Shown: positions 5,996 to 13,838 of the stretch, one piece after another
Layout of the letters: every line of letters begins with the position of its first letter
Position numbering within the stretch: the first letter of the stretch is position 1
Origin: Clostridia bacterium
Lineage (GTDB): Bacteria; Bacillota; Clostridia; TANB77; CAG-465
DNA length: 64,000 nt
Assembly (NCBI GenBank): GCA_017626395.1
Contig: JAGAIU010000078.1
Location: 124,001-188,000 of the forward strand
Reading direction: 5' to 3'
Position numbers and translations under genes: made by a program
The notes under the pieces: model-generated
The model's database searches: none
Told to the model about the DNA's origin: nothing
What the model saw: the letters and a program-made list of their open reading frames with translations, nothing else

Positions 5996-8605
5996 ATGGA
6001 AAATAATTTTAATTACTCAAAAAGAGAACAAGAAATATATAAAAATTGGGAAGAAAGTGGATATTTTAAATGTGAAATTAAAGAAGGAGTAAAACCTTTT
6101 ACAATTTCAATACCACCTCCAAACGTAACAGCAAAATTACATATAGGACATGCACTTGTTAATACTATACAAGACGTATTTATACGTTATCATAGATTAA
6201 AAGGTGAACCTACTTTATGGATACCTGGTACAGACCATGCAAGTATTGCAACAGAAGTTAAAGTAGTTGAAAAACTAAAAAAAGAGGGTAAATCTAAAGC
6301 TGATCTTGGAAGAGAAGGATTCTTAAAAGAAGCTTGGGCATGGAAAGAAAAATACGGCGGAGAAATAACACAACAAATAAGAAAATTAGGATGTTCTTGT
6401 GATTGGTCAAAAGAGAGATTCACAATGGATGAAGGATGCTCAGAAGCTGTTTTAGAAGTATTTGAAAGACTATATAATAAAGGATTAATTTATAAAGGAA
6501 AAAGAATAGTTAACTGGTGCCCTTGTTGTAAAACACCTATTTCAGATACAGAAGTAGAATATGAAGAAAAACCATCATCTTTATGGCATATTAAATATCC
6601 AATTGAAGGAACAGATGAATATTTAATCGTTGCTACAACAAGACCTGAAACTATGCTTGGAGATACAGCAGTAGCTGTTGCTCCAGATGATGAAAGATAT
6701 ACAAAATACGTTGGTAAAAATGTTTATTTACCAATCGTTGGAAAATATATTCCAATTATAGCAGATAGATATGTAGAAAAAGAATTTGGTACTGGTGTTG
6801 TTAAAATGACTCCAGGACATGATCCTAACGATTATAAAGTTGGCGAAAGACACAACCTTGAAATAATAAACATCTTAAATGATGATGCTACATTAAATGA
6901 AAATGCTGGTAAATATCAAGGAATGACTACTTTAGAAGCTAGAGAAAAAATAGTTGAAGAACTAAAAGAAACAGGATATTTAGTAAAAATTGAACCATAT
7001 ACACATAATGTTGGAAGTTGTTACAGATGTCATACTACAATTGAACCATATATTTCAAATCAATGGTTTGTACACATGAAAGAATTAGTTGCTCCAGCTA
7101 TTGAGGCAGTTAGAAAAGATGAAACAATGTTTGTTCCAAAAAGATTTGAAAAAACATATTTCAACTGGATGGAAAATATAGAAGACTGGTGCATATCTCG
7201 TCAATTATGGTGGGGACATAGAATACCTGCATACTATTGTGATAAATGTGATAAAATTACAGTTTCTAAAACACACATTGATACATGTGAATGTGGTGGA
7301 CACTTAACACAAGATGAAGATACTTTAGATACTTGGTTCTCATCTGCATTATGGCCATTCTCAATTTTAGGTTGGCCAAATAAAACTAAAGAGCTTGAAT
7401 ATTTCTATCCAAACTCAATGTTAGTTACAGGTTATGATATCATTACTTTCTGGGTATCAAAAATGATATTTTCAGGAATAGAATATATGGGAGAAGTTCC
7501 ATTTAAACATGTATTTATTAATGGACTTGTTAGAGATGCTAAAGGTAGAAAAATGTCTAAATCTTTAGGTAATGGTGTTGATCCACTAGATGTAATTAGA
7601 GATTTTGGTACAGATGCTTTAAGATTATCTTTAATTCAAAATATAACACCTGGTAATGATGTAAGATATATTCCAGAAAAAGTTGAAGCTTCAAGAAACT
7701 TTGTAAACAAATTATGGAATGCAGCTAAATTTGCTAATATATATTTACCAGATTTAGATATTACAGAGCCAGAATGCTTAATGCCAGAAGATAAATGGAT
7801 ATTAACAAAATTATCTAATACAATTAAAGAAGTGGAACAAAATATAGATAAATTTGAAATTGGTGTAGCAGTTCAATTAATTTATGATTTTATTTGGAAC
7901 GATATTTGTGACTGGTATATCGAAATGATTAAACCAAGATTATATAATAAAGAAAATAAATCATACAAAACAGCTATATGGACTTTAAACTATACATTAA
8001 TAGCTGCAGCTAAAATGTTACATCCATATATGCCATTTATTACTGAAGAAGTATATCTAAACTTAAAGAAAGATAAAGATTCAATAATGTTAGAGTTATG
8101 GCCTGAAGCAAAATATAACTTTGAAGAAGAAAAGAATGTAATAGATAGTGTAAATAACATGATTAGACAAATACGTAATACAAGAGCTAACATGGATATA
8201 ACAAGTTCTAAGAAAACTTCTGCACAAATCGCTATAGACGATGAAAAATTTGAAGCAATATTTAAAGAATCTATAGAATACTTCAAAAAGCTTGCATATA
8301 TTGAAGATATAGAATATATAGCTAATGCAGAATCTGCTAATACTAAATATGTAGCTTTACACGATGAAAAAATAAATGTATTCTTAAATATGTCAGATGC
8401 TATAGATATAGATGCAGAAATTGAGAAACTTGAAAAAGAAAAACAAACAGCAACATCTGAATTAAAAAGAGCACAAGGAATGCTAAATAATGAAAAATTT
8501 GTAAGTAAAGCACCAGAAGCTTTAATAACTGCTGAAAAAGAAAAAGCTCAAAAATATACAGATTTATTAGAAAAAATTGAAAGTAGATTAAAAGAGTTAA
8601 AATAA
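5996..8605 (+). CDS. valS: Valyl-tRNA synthetase
   Basis: Class I synthetase charging tRNA-Val. PPPNVTAKLHIGH holds the HIGH motif (H49-H52) and GRKMSKSLGN holds KMSKS (519-523). The editing domain contains TTRPETMLGDTAV near residues 213-227. Cys pairs in NWCPCCKTP and in the CYRCHTT and YYCDKCDK regions are zinc-knuckle-like. The C-terminus from about residue 800 is the tRNA-binding coiled coil. At 869 residues it is full length. It is controlled by the upstream valine T-box. Confidence 0.97.
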   Translation: MENNFNYSKREQEIYKNWEESGYFKCEIKEGVKPFTISIPPPNVTAKLHIGHALVNTIQDVFIRYHRLKGEPTLWIPGTDHASIATEVKVVEKLKKEGKSKADLGREGFLKEAWAWKEKYGGEITQQIRKLGCSCDWSKERFTMDEGCSEAVLEVFERLYNKGLIYKGKRIVNWCPCCKTPISDTEVEYEEKPSSLWHIKYPIEGTDEYLIVATTRPETMLGDTAVAVAPDDERYTKYVGKNVYLPIVGKYIPIIADRYVEKEFGTGVVKMTPGHDPNDYKVGERHNLEIINILNDDATLNENAGKYQGMTTLEAREKIVEELKETGYLVKIEPYTHNVGSCYRCHTTIEPYISNQWFVHMKELVAPAIEAVRKDETMFVPKRFEKTYFNWMENIEDWCISRQLWWGHRIPAYYCDKCDKITVSKTHIDTCECGGHLTQDEDTLDTWFSSALWPFSILGWPNKTKELEYFYPNSMLVTGYDIITFWVSKMIFSGIEYMGEVPFKHVFINGLVRDAKGRKMSKSLGNGVDPLDVIRDFGTDALRLSLIQNITPGNDVRYIPEKVEASRNFVNKLWNAAKFANIYLPDLDITEPECLMPEDKWILTKLSNTIKEVEQNIDKFEIGVAVQLIYDFIWNDICDWYIEMIKPRLYNKENKSYKTAIWTLNYTLIAAAKMLHPYMPFITEEVYLNLKKDKDSIMLELWPEAKYNFEEEKNVIDSVNNMIRQIRNTRANMDITSSKKTSAQIAIDDEKFEAIFKESIEYFKKLAYIEDIEYIANAESANTKYVALHDEKINVFLNMSDAIDIDAEIEKLEKEKQTATSELKRAQGMLNNEKFVSKAPEALITAEKEKAQKYTDLLEKIESRLKELK

Positions 8606-8621
8606 TATAAAATAAATATAA

Positions 8622-8650
8622 AGGATAGTAGAATTAACTACTATCTTTTA
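8622..8650 (+). terminator. Terminator after valS
   Basis: GATAGTAG (8624-8631), loop AATTAA, CTACTATC (8638-8645), then TTTT. Confidence 0.8.
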
Positions 8651-8660
8651 TGTTGCTTCG

Positions 8661-8689
8661 TTGACTACTTTGTAGCAGTGTGATATAAT
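8661..8689 (+). promoter_or_regulatory. Sigma-A promoter
   Basis: TTGACT (8661-8666), 17-base spacer, TATAAT (8684-8689); drives the lipoprotein-like gene at 8716. Confidence 0.8.
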
Positions 8690-8715
8690 TTTAGATGTAT
8701 TAAGGAGAAAAAATT

Positions 8716-9627
8716 ATGAAGAAAGTATTATATGTTTTTATGATAATAACAACTATACTGTTTTGTGCTTGTAGCAATATTATAGAAGCAATAGTAGTTA
8801 TTCCTAGAGTAGCTATAGCAGCTCCAGACGTTAAAACAGTTGAAGTTGGAGGAACTGTTAGATATACAGTTAATATAAGAAATTCTGCTACTAATGTTAC
8901 TTTGAAAGCTAGTGATGTTAGAATTAATGGTGGAACTGCAAATATCAGTATAGAAGGTAGTGGAACAGAGCAAAGAGTAATTGTATTGAGTAACATACAA
9001 GGTAGTGTGGGCTCAAATGTATATATATCATATATAGCACCTGGTGTTGCTACTAATGAAGCTGGTGGTTCAAAAGCCTTTGAAGGAACTTCTTCTTCAT
9101 TTACAATAGTAGCAACTGTAAATAATGATCCAGGGCCAGAACAATCAGGAGATAATGGTTCTAGTATATTACCACCACATTTAGCTAATGGAGAATATAA
9201 TAATAACAATAGTACTCCTGAACAACCTCAAGAAGAGGAGAAAAAAGATGAAATAGCTCCAACTATGGAAGTAGGAGAATATAATAAAGAAAGCATAGAG
9301 CTAGGTAACAGTATTTCTTTTGAAATAACATACAAAGATGATACGGAAATAGGAGAAATAACTTTAGAAGAAAAGGATATCACATTATATGGCTTTAAAG
9401 CAGATATAAAAATATCGGGAGAAGGTAATACAAGAAAAGTAACTCTTTCTAATGTTCAAGGTCATTTAGGTGGATTAAAATATGTTAAAATAGCTGGAAA
9501 CACAGCTAAAGATAAAGCAGGAAATAGTGTAAAAGACGGAGTTAAAACAAAAATGTTCAAAGTAATAGATAATGACACAAAAGATAAGCCAGATGACTGG
9601 ATAGAAAATCCTAATACTGGAAGATAA
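8716..9627 (+). CDS. Putative exported Ig-like repeat lipoprotein
   Basis: 303 residues with a hydrophobic signal segment (about 4-18) and a cysteine in LFCACSN that could be a lipobox cysteine, though FCAC is imperfect. Two homologous modules follow, at about residues 36-132 and 179-283: compare TVEVGGTVRYTVNIRN / VRINGGTANISIEGSGTEQRV / LSNIQG with SIELGNSISFEITYKD / ITLYGFKADIKISGEGNTRKV / LSNVQG, consistent with tandem Ig-like folds. A Pro/Asn/Glu-rich linker lies between them. The extreme C-terminus is ENPNTGR. Function unknown; likely cell-surface. Confidence 0.65.
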   Translation: MKKVLYVFMIITTILFCACSNIIEAIVVIPRVAIAAPDVKTVEVGGTVRYTVNIRNSATNVTLKASDVRINGGTANISIEGSGTEQRVIVLSNIQGSVGSNVYISYIAPGVATNEAGGSKAFEGTSSSFTIVATVNNDPGPEQSGDNGSSILPPHLANGEYNNNNSTPEQPQEEEKKDEIAPTMEVGEYNKESIELGNSISFEITYKDDTEIGEITLEEKDITLYGFKADIKISGEGNTRKVTLSNVQGHLGGLKYVKIAGNTAKDKAGNSVKDGVKTKMFKVIDNDTKDKPDDWIENPNTGR

Positions 9628-9632
9628 GAATA

Positions 9633-9658
9633 AAACCTCGAAAGAGGTTTATTTTTTT
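9633..9658 (+). terminator. Intrinsic terminator
   Basis: AAACCTC (9633-9639), tetraloop GAAA, GAGGTTT (9644-9650), then A and seven T. Confidence 0.88.
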
Positions 9659-9681
9659 GCCTATATATAATTTACATAAAT

Positions 9682-9710
9682 TTGATTTTTAAAAAACGAT
9701 ATGGTATAAT
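9682..9710 (+). promoter_or_regulatory. Sigma-A promoter
   Basis: TTGATT (9682-9687), 17-base spacer ending TATGG, TATAAT (9705-9710). It leaves a long (~110 nt) 5' leader before the next gene. Confidence 0.8.
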
Positions 9711-9825
9711 ATAAGTATAAAGTATTATCCCACAAGGGGTGTACTTCATAAAAATTTATTATAAAGGTAAGTTTAATAACAGACTTGCTAAAGAAAAAAT
9801 AATTATTAGAAGGGTGGAAAATTTA

Positions 9826-10476
9826 ATGAAAAAATTCTTTTTAGGAATGACTATGGCTGCTGTAGTTTTAGCAGTATTATTTGTAGGAGGTATGAATCAA
9901 GAGCCACAAGCTCCAGTTTATACACCAGAAGAGGCTGTTAAAACAGAAACAGTAGTAGAAGAAAAAGTAGAAGTTGAGAATGTTGAAGAAGAAAAAAATG
10001 TAGTTGTTAGAGACTATTTAGATGATGAAGAAAGAGCAGCTTGTGTTGATACACAAGTAACAAAATCTTCATCTCAAGCAGCTGAAGAAGGATACCAAAA
10101 TTTCGAAGGAAATGAAGTATCTGATTTCCAATCAACTGTACCTCAAACTTCAGAAGAAGCACATCAAGAAAATGCAAAAAAAGCTGAAGAAGAAGGTAAA
10201 GATACAGTTGAAAATATGGAAGGAACAACTATTACAGCTGCAGCTACTACAAAAGTAGTTGAAGAAGAAGAAACTGTTAAAAAGGACGAATCTACAAGAG
10301 TAGAAATCGAACCTGAAGCAGAAGAAATCACTTCAGCACCAGTAGTAGAAGATACAACAACACAAACAACAGAAACTCCAGTAGTAGAAAATACTACTGA
10401 AGCACAAACTTCAACAAATTCAAATGCTTCTAATGAAATTAACGGAAACGTAGATTTCAGTGCATTAGGCTTCTAA
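9826..10476 (+). CDS. Acidic membrane-anchored protein, paralogue A
   Basis: 216 residues from ATG 9826, which has GAAGGGTGG upstream; an in-frame GTG at 9739 would add 29 residues without a good ribosome site. One N-terminal membrane segment (MKKFFLGMTMAAVVLAVLFV) is followed by a long Glu/Val/Thr-rich region. The block CVDTQVTKSSSQAAEEG ... NFEGNEVSDF ... AKKAEEEGKDTVENM ... TRVEIEPEAEEI recurs in the product of the next gene, so the two are paralogues with a shared core. The tail is Thr/Asn-rich. No known family is recognised. Confidence 0.7.
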   Translation: MKKFFLGMTMAAVVLAVLFVGGMNQEPQAPVYTPEEAVKTETVVEEKVEVENVEEEKNVVVRDYLDDEERAACVDTQVTKSSSQAAEEGYQNFEGNEVSDFQSTVPQTSEEAHQENAKKAEEEGKDTVENMEGTTITAAATTKVVEEEETVKKDESTRVEIEPEAEEITSAPVVEDTTTQTTETPVVENTTEAQTSTNSNASNEINGNVDFSALGF

Positions 10477-10486
10477 TGTAAGAGCA

Positions 10487-10522
10487 AAATACCATGTCAC
10501 GATTGTGAGGGTGTTTTTTTTT
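10487..10522 (+). terminator. Weak intrinsic terminator
   Basis: An imperfect hairpin with the CAC/GTG core around GATT is followed by nine T (10514-10522). The stem is poor, so this is tentative. Confidence 0.4.
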
Positions 10523-10562
10523 GCCTATTTTTACAAAATATTATGTAAAATAAAGATACAAA

Positions 10563-10591
10563 TTGATTTTTATGTAAAATAATGGTATAAT
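10563..10591 (+). promoter_or_regulatory. Sigma-A promoter, upstream of two
   Basis: TTGATT (10563-10568), 17-base spacer, TATAAT (10586-10591). A second complete promoter follows 107 bases later. Confidence 0.75.
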
Positions 10592-10674
10592 ATAGACATA
10601 GCACTTGTATTATATTAATTTAATGCAGTTTACTTCGTAAATATTGTGGTATTACCATAATAAAATTACATAAG

Positions 10675-10703
10675 TTGAAACTTGCAAAAAAATATGGTAT
10701 AAT
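10675..10703 (+). promoter_or_regulatory. Sigma-A promoter, downstream of two
   Basis: TTGAAA (10675-10680), 17-base spacer, TATAAT (10698-10703), about 200 bases before the next start codon. Confidence 0.75.
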
Positions 10704-10909
10704 ATAAGTAATAAAATGTGTGGAATTTCAAATAAATTTATTTGAAAGGAGGATTATTAAGAAATATAAAAAAATTCTAGTTATTTTACTAGAATATTTT
10801 GCATTTGTATCTATACGAATGTGATTGTTTTGAACTTCTGCATCATTTTAGCAGGCATGAGTGTTGGCCTTAAAATAATACTAATAAATTAAAGGAAAGA
10901 GGAAAAAAA
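10704..10909 (+). other. Long leader with orphan ribosome site and hairpin
   Basis: This untranslated stretch holds a strong AAAGGAGG (10745-10752) with no ATG, GTG or TTG behind it. A hairpin with arms ATTCTAGT and ACTAGAAT (about 10774-10793) lies downstream. A frame with GTG at 10821 encodes a hydrophobic VIVLNFCIILAGMSVGLKII peptide that stops at 10890-10892. A leader peptide or attenuator is possible; I have no firm call. Confidence 0.3.
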
Positions 10910-12265
10910 ATGAGAAGATTATTAAAAAGTTTAGCAGCAGAAGCTGCACCATTTATGGCAGGAGTATTAACTACTGTCGGAGTGCTTGCGTTAGCACAAT
11001 TAGGTTGTTGGGCATTAGTTATAACATTTATAGCTAGTATGATATGTGCATTAGTTGCATTTAGAATACCAAAAAGCAAAATGTTTAGTCCAAAATTTAA
11101 AAAGACAGCAGTAGTTACAATTATCATAGCTATTTTTGCTATGATGAGCTATGGTGTATACCATAAACTAGCTTGTCATAAAAATGTGGTAGAAGTACCA
11201 CAAGAAGTTTCTGAAATCAAAGAGGATGTAAAAGAGGAAGAACCTCAAACTCCTGTTGAAGAAGAAACAAAAACTGAGGATGAAACTATTGTAGCAAAAA
11301 AACCAGCTAACAATCGTTTAACAGCAGAGAAAAGAAAAGAGTGCATCGACACTCAAGCTACAAAAAGTTCTTCACAAGCAGCAGAGACAGGAAAAGAAAA
11401 ATTCGAAGGAAACGGAGAATCAAATTTTATTTCTAAACCACAAGCTACAGAGCCAACAGAAGAAGAAATAAAAAATGCAATTGAGGAAAATGCTGATAAA
11501 GCTAAAGAAGAAGGTAAAGACAATGTAGAACATTTAGGAGGAACTATTTCAGCAGCAAATACTACTGAGGAAAAAACAGAAGAAAAAGCTGAAAAAGAAC
11601 AACCTAAAAATGAAGCTACAAAAGTTGAAATCGATTCTGAAGCTGAAGAAGTTAAATCATCAGTAAAAGATGAAAAGGAAGAAAAAGAAAACAACACAGA
11701 AGACAAAAAAGAAAATTCTACTATTATCGAAACAAAAGAAACAACTAAAGTTGAACCAGTAACAGACGACAAATTACAAGATTTAGTTGTTAAAACTGAA
11801 AAAGAAGTTGTAGCACCTGTTGATACAACAGTAACAGTTAAAGATATCGAAAAAGTAGAAGAAAAAGCTACATCAAGCATCACAATTGAAAAAGTACAAG
11901 CAACAGAAGAAATTATCGAAAAAATTGAAGATGCTAAAAATGATGAAGCTACACAAGAAAAAATAGAAGAACCAGTTGTTGAAGAAAAACCAGTAATTGA
12001 AAATAAAGTTGAAGAACAAGTTGCTGAACAACCTATAACAGTTGAAGCTGTTGATGGATATTCTGCATATATCAACTCACAAATTCAATTTAGAGTTAAA
12101 GGAGACAACCCAGTTGTTAGTGGACTTGACGGTATAGAATATTCTTTAAACAATGGTATATTAACTATTAACTTAGGAGAAGAAGCTACTGTATTAACAG
12201 TATATGTTTCTAATTCTACAAGTATGGTTAACTTTGACATTACTGTAAATGGTATTGTTGGTTAA
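10910..12265 (+). CDS. Acidic multi-span membrane protein, paralogue B
   Basis: 451 residues. The N-terminus carries three hydrophobic segments (about 14-32, 34-52 and 65-83), followed by a very long Glu/Lys/Val/Thr-rich region. It shares with paralogue A the core CIDTQATKSSSQAAETG ... KFEGNGESNF ... ADKAKEEGKDNVEHL ... TKVEIDSEAEEV. The last 80 residues look like a small beta-sandwich (YSAYINSQIQFRVKGDNP ... LTINLGEEA ... FDITVNGIVG). GGAAAGAGG precedes the ATG. Probably surface-exposed or periplasm-equivalent; function unknown. Confidence 0.7.
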   Translation: MRRLLKSLAAEAAPFMAGVLTTVGVLALAQLGCWALVITFIASMICALVAFRIPKSKMFSPKFKKTAVVTIIIAIFAMMSYGVYHKLACHKNVVEVPQEVSEIKEDVKEEEPQTPVEEETKTEDETIVAKKPANNRLTAEKRKECIDTQATKSSSQAAETGKEKFEGNGESNFISKPQATEPTEEEIKNAIEENADKAKEEGKDNVEHLGGTISAANTTEEKTEEKAEKEQPKNEATKVEIDSEAEEVKSSVKDEKEEKENNTEDKKENSTIIETKETTKVEPVTDDKLQDLVVKTEKEVVAPVDTTVTVKDIEKVEEKATSSITIEKVQATEEIIEKIEDAKNDEATQEKIEEPVVEEKPVIENKVEEQVAEQPITVEAVDGYSAYINSQIQFRVKGDNPVVSGLDGIEYSLNNGILTINLGEEATVLTVYVSNSTSMVNFDITVNGIVG

Positions 12266-12280
12266 TTATAAATAGTTAAT

Positions 12281-12661
12281 ACTAAAATTCTATTATAATT
12301 TTAGTACCATAGGATGTTATGGTGGAGCATTTGAATTGCTAAGTATTAAAATGTAAATTTTAATATGCAATCCAAATGAGAAGTATGGATACAATTAATA
12401 AATAAGGGGGTTTAAATTCGTAAGTTTATCTAGAGAATGTACCTTATGGTATATCGAGAGATAGAGTTTATGAGTAAAATTAATTGTTAATTTGTATTTT
12501 GAACCTAATTTGAAATTAAGGCCTGAATAAATTACTATTTAGATTTCAAATTTTGACATTGGCTTAGTATATTTTAGCTAAAGTTTTATATGTCGCGGTT
12601 CGAATGCCCACTTATATTTTATATGGAACTAAAAGAGAAATTCTTATAGTTTCTTTTTTTT
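12281..12661 (+). ncRNA. Structured non-coding region of unknown class
   Basis: No gene is seen between 12266 and 12894, but this part is rich in helices. Direct pairings are ACTAAAATT/AATTTTAGT (12281-12305); GTACCAT (12304-12310) with ATGGATAC (12385-12392), enclosing a long hairpin CATTTGAATTGC (12328-12339) / GCAATCCAAATG (12367-12378) with a perfect inner TATTAAAA/TTTTAATA; AATTTGAAAT (12507) / ATTTCAAATT (12543); and AGTTTTATAT (12582) / ATATGGAACT (12621). A T-run ends it near 12660. It has no clear promoter of its own and may be the 3' part of the preceding transcript. It fits no tmRNA, RNase P or SRP RNA that I can recognise. Confidence 0.4.
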
Positions 12662-12674
12662 GCCTTTTTTATAT

Positions 12675-12700
12675 AAAAAAAGGCCACCCAAAAGGGTGGC
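12675..12700 (-). terminator. Terminator of the tRNA-like RNA
   Basis: On the minus strand GCCACCC, loop TTTT, GGGTGGC (12683-12700), then C and seven T. It is perfect and GC-rich. Confidence 0.85.
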
Positions 12701-12820
12701 TGAAAAAAAATTATTAAAAAGGATTACCTAAATCTACAGGAGTGTAGATTTAAGCTAAGTAGATCGGATTCGAACCGACTCACCGTCTAAGACGAGCTCT
12801 TCCTTTGAGCTTACTACACT
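12675..12820 (-). ncRNA. tRNA-like small RNA lacking an anticodon loop
   Basis: A minus-strand transcript of about 145 nt with its own consensus promoter and terminator. It contains a D-arm (GCTC-AAAGGAA-GAGC, 12810-12796), then CGTCT-T-AGACG (12794-12784), which is an anticodon-type 5-bp stem with only one loop base instead of seven, then GTGA, then a canonical T-arm GTCGG-TTCGAAT-CCGAT (12779-12763). The 5' AGTGTAG (12820-12814) pairs perfectly with CTACACT (12747-12741) or imperfectly with CTACTTA directly after the T-arm. No CCA end is encoded in place. It cannot decode; it is either a decayed tRNA or a tRNA mimic. Confidence 0.55.
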
Positions 12821-12823
12821 ATT

Positions 12824-12852
12824 ATTATAACATTTAAAAGATTAAAATTCAA
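12824..12852 (-). promoter_or_regulatory. Promoter of the tRNA-like RNA
   Basis: Minus strand TTGAAT (12852-12847), 17-base spacer, TATAAT (12829-12824). The predicted start falls at 12816-12820, where the tRNA-like 5' strand begins. Confidence 0.8.
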
Positions 12853-12894
12853 GTGGTATTGAATAATATGGTATAATTAATTAAGGTGTTAAAA

Positions 12895-13788
12895 ATGTGT
12901 GAATATAAGAATTGTAAATTGTGTCCACGTGAATGTGGAATTGATAGAACTAAAGTAGTAGGTGCTTGCAAGGCAACCAATAAGGTTAAAGTTGCTTTAG
13001 CATCTATTCATAACTTTGAAGAACCTTGTATAAGTGGGGATGAAGGATCTGGGACTGTATTTTTTTCAAACTGTAATTTAAGATGTGTATATTGCCAAAA
13101 TTTTGAAATATCACGTGATGGATTTGGAAAAGAAATAACTATTGAAAGACTTGCAGAAATTTTTCTTGAACAACAAAGTAGAGGAGTAAACAACATAAAT
13201 CTTGTTACACCTACTATGTATGTAGATAGTATAATAGAAGCAATTAAAATAGCTAAAAAGAACGGATTGACTATCCCTATTGTATATAATTCAAGTGGTT
13301 ATGAAAAAGCTGATACCATAAAGAAATTAGAAGGATATATAGATGTATATTTACCAGATTTTAAATATGCAACTAACAGATTATCTTTAAAATATTCTGG
13401 TGTAAATAATTATGTTGAATCTGTAGTGCCTGCAATTCATGAAATGATAAAACAAGTAGGAACTCCAGTATTTAATGATAAAGGCATAATGACTAAAGGT
13501 GTTATTATACGTCATATGATATTACCAAATAATGTTTTAAATACTAAAATGGTGTTAAAGAAAATAAAAGAAGAATTTAAGGAAAAAACATTAATAAGTG
13601 TTATGGCACAATATTTTCCTTCTGGTGATGCTAATAAATATCCTGAAATAAACAGAAAAATAATAGCAGAAGAACTGCAAGAAGTAGAAAATTGTCTTAA
13701 TGAATTAGAGATGGAAAATGGATATATACAAGAGATTGGAGAACATGAAGAAGAATATGTTCCTAACTTTGATTTATCTAATATTTAG
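12895..13788 (+). CDS. PflX-like radical SAM protein
   Basis: Radical SAM protein of the PflX (COG1313) type, related to pyruvate formate-lyase activating enzymes but of unknown substrate. The cluster motif CNLRCVYC gives C60, C64 and C67; an extra cysteine set near the N-terminus (C2, C7, C10, C14) is typical of the family. LVTPTMYVD and LPDFKYA are also characteristic. The start is ATG 12895 with AAGGTG just upstream; a GTG at 12886 overlaps that site. An extended -10 (TGGTATAAT) at about 12868-12877 overlaps the divergent promoter of the tRNA-like RNA. Confidence 0.88.
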   Translation: MCEYKNCKLCPRECGIDRTKVVGACKATNKVKVALASIHNFEEPCISGDEGSGTVFFSNCNLRCVYCQNFEISRDGFGKEITIERLAEIFLEQQSRGVNNINLVTPTMYVDSIIEAIKIAKKNGLTIPIVYNSSGYEKADTIKKLEGYIDVYLPDFKYATNRLSLKYSGVNNYVESVVPAIHEMIKQVGTPVFNDKGIMTKGVIIRHMILPNNVLNTKMVLKKIKEEFKEKTLISVMAQYFPSGDANKYPEINRKIIAEELQEVENCLNELEMENGYIQEIGEHEEEYVPNFDLSNI

Positions 13789-13799
13789 TATAATTTATA

Positions 13800-13838
13800 C
13801 ATCACTTCATATAGTGTAATATGAGGTGATGTTTTTTT
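13800..13838 (+). promoter_or_regulatory. Terminator-like hairpin covering the dapF ribosome site
   Basis: CATCACTTCATAT (13800-13812), loop AGTGTA, ATATGAGGTGATG (13819-13831), a 13-bp stem with one G-U pair, then seven T. The dapF Shine-Dalgarno GAGGTGAT is inside the 3' arm and the TTG start codon lies at the end of the T-run, so the element can both stop transcription after the radical SAM gene and hide the dapF start. Confidence 0.7.

Noticed and set aside
8700-9209. Minus-strand hydrophobic open frame of 169 codons
   Set aside because: It is the antisense of the Ig-like lipoprotein gene, without promoter or ribosome site; the plus-strand gene has both and a matching terminator.
11353-12075. 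A 240-codon Ser/Thr-rich open frame on the minus strand
   Set aside because: It is the antisense of the Glu/Lys-rich region of the acidic membrane protein; it has no ribosome site, and its composition is what reverse-reading GAA/GAT/ACA codons gives.
12587-12632. A second tRNA or tmRNA 3' end because of GGTTCGAAT
   Set aside because: The bases around the T-loop-like segment do not form a T-stem (G opposite G), there is no acceptor with CCA, and no tag-peptide frame ending in ALAA exists upstream.
12756-12823. An ordinary functional tRNA
   Set aside because: The stretch between D-arm and T-arm is seven bases too short, the anticodon loop is missing, the adjacent acceptor has mismatches and no CCA is encoded.
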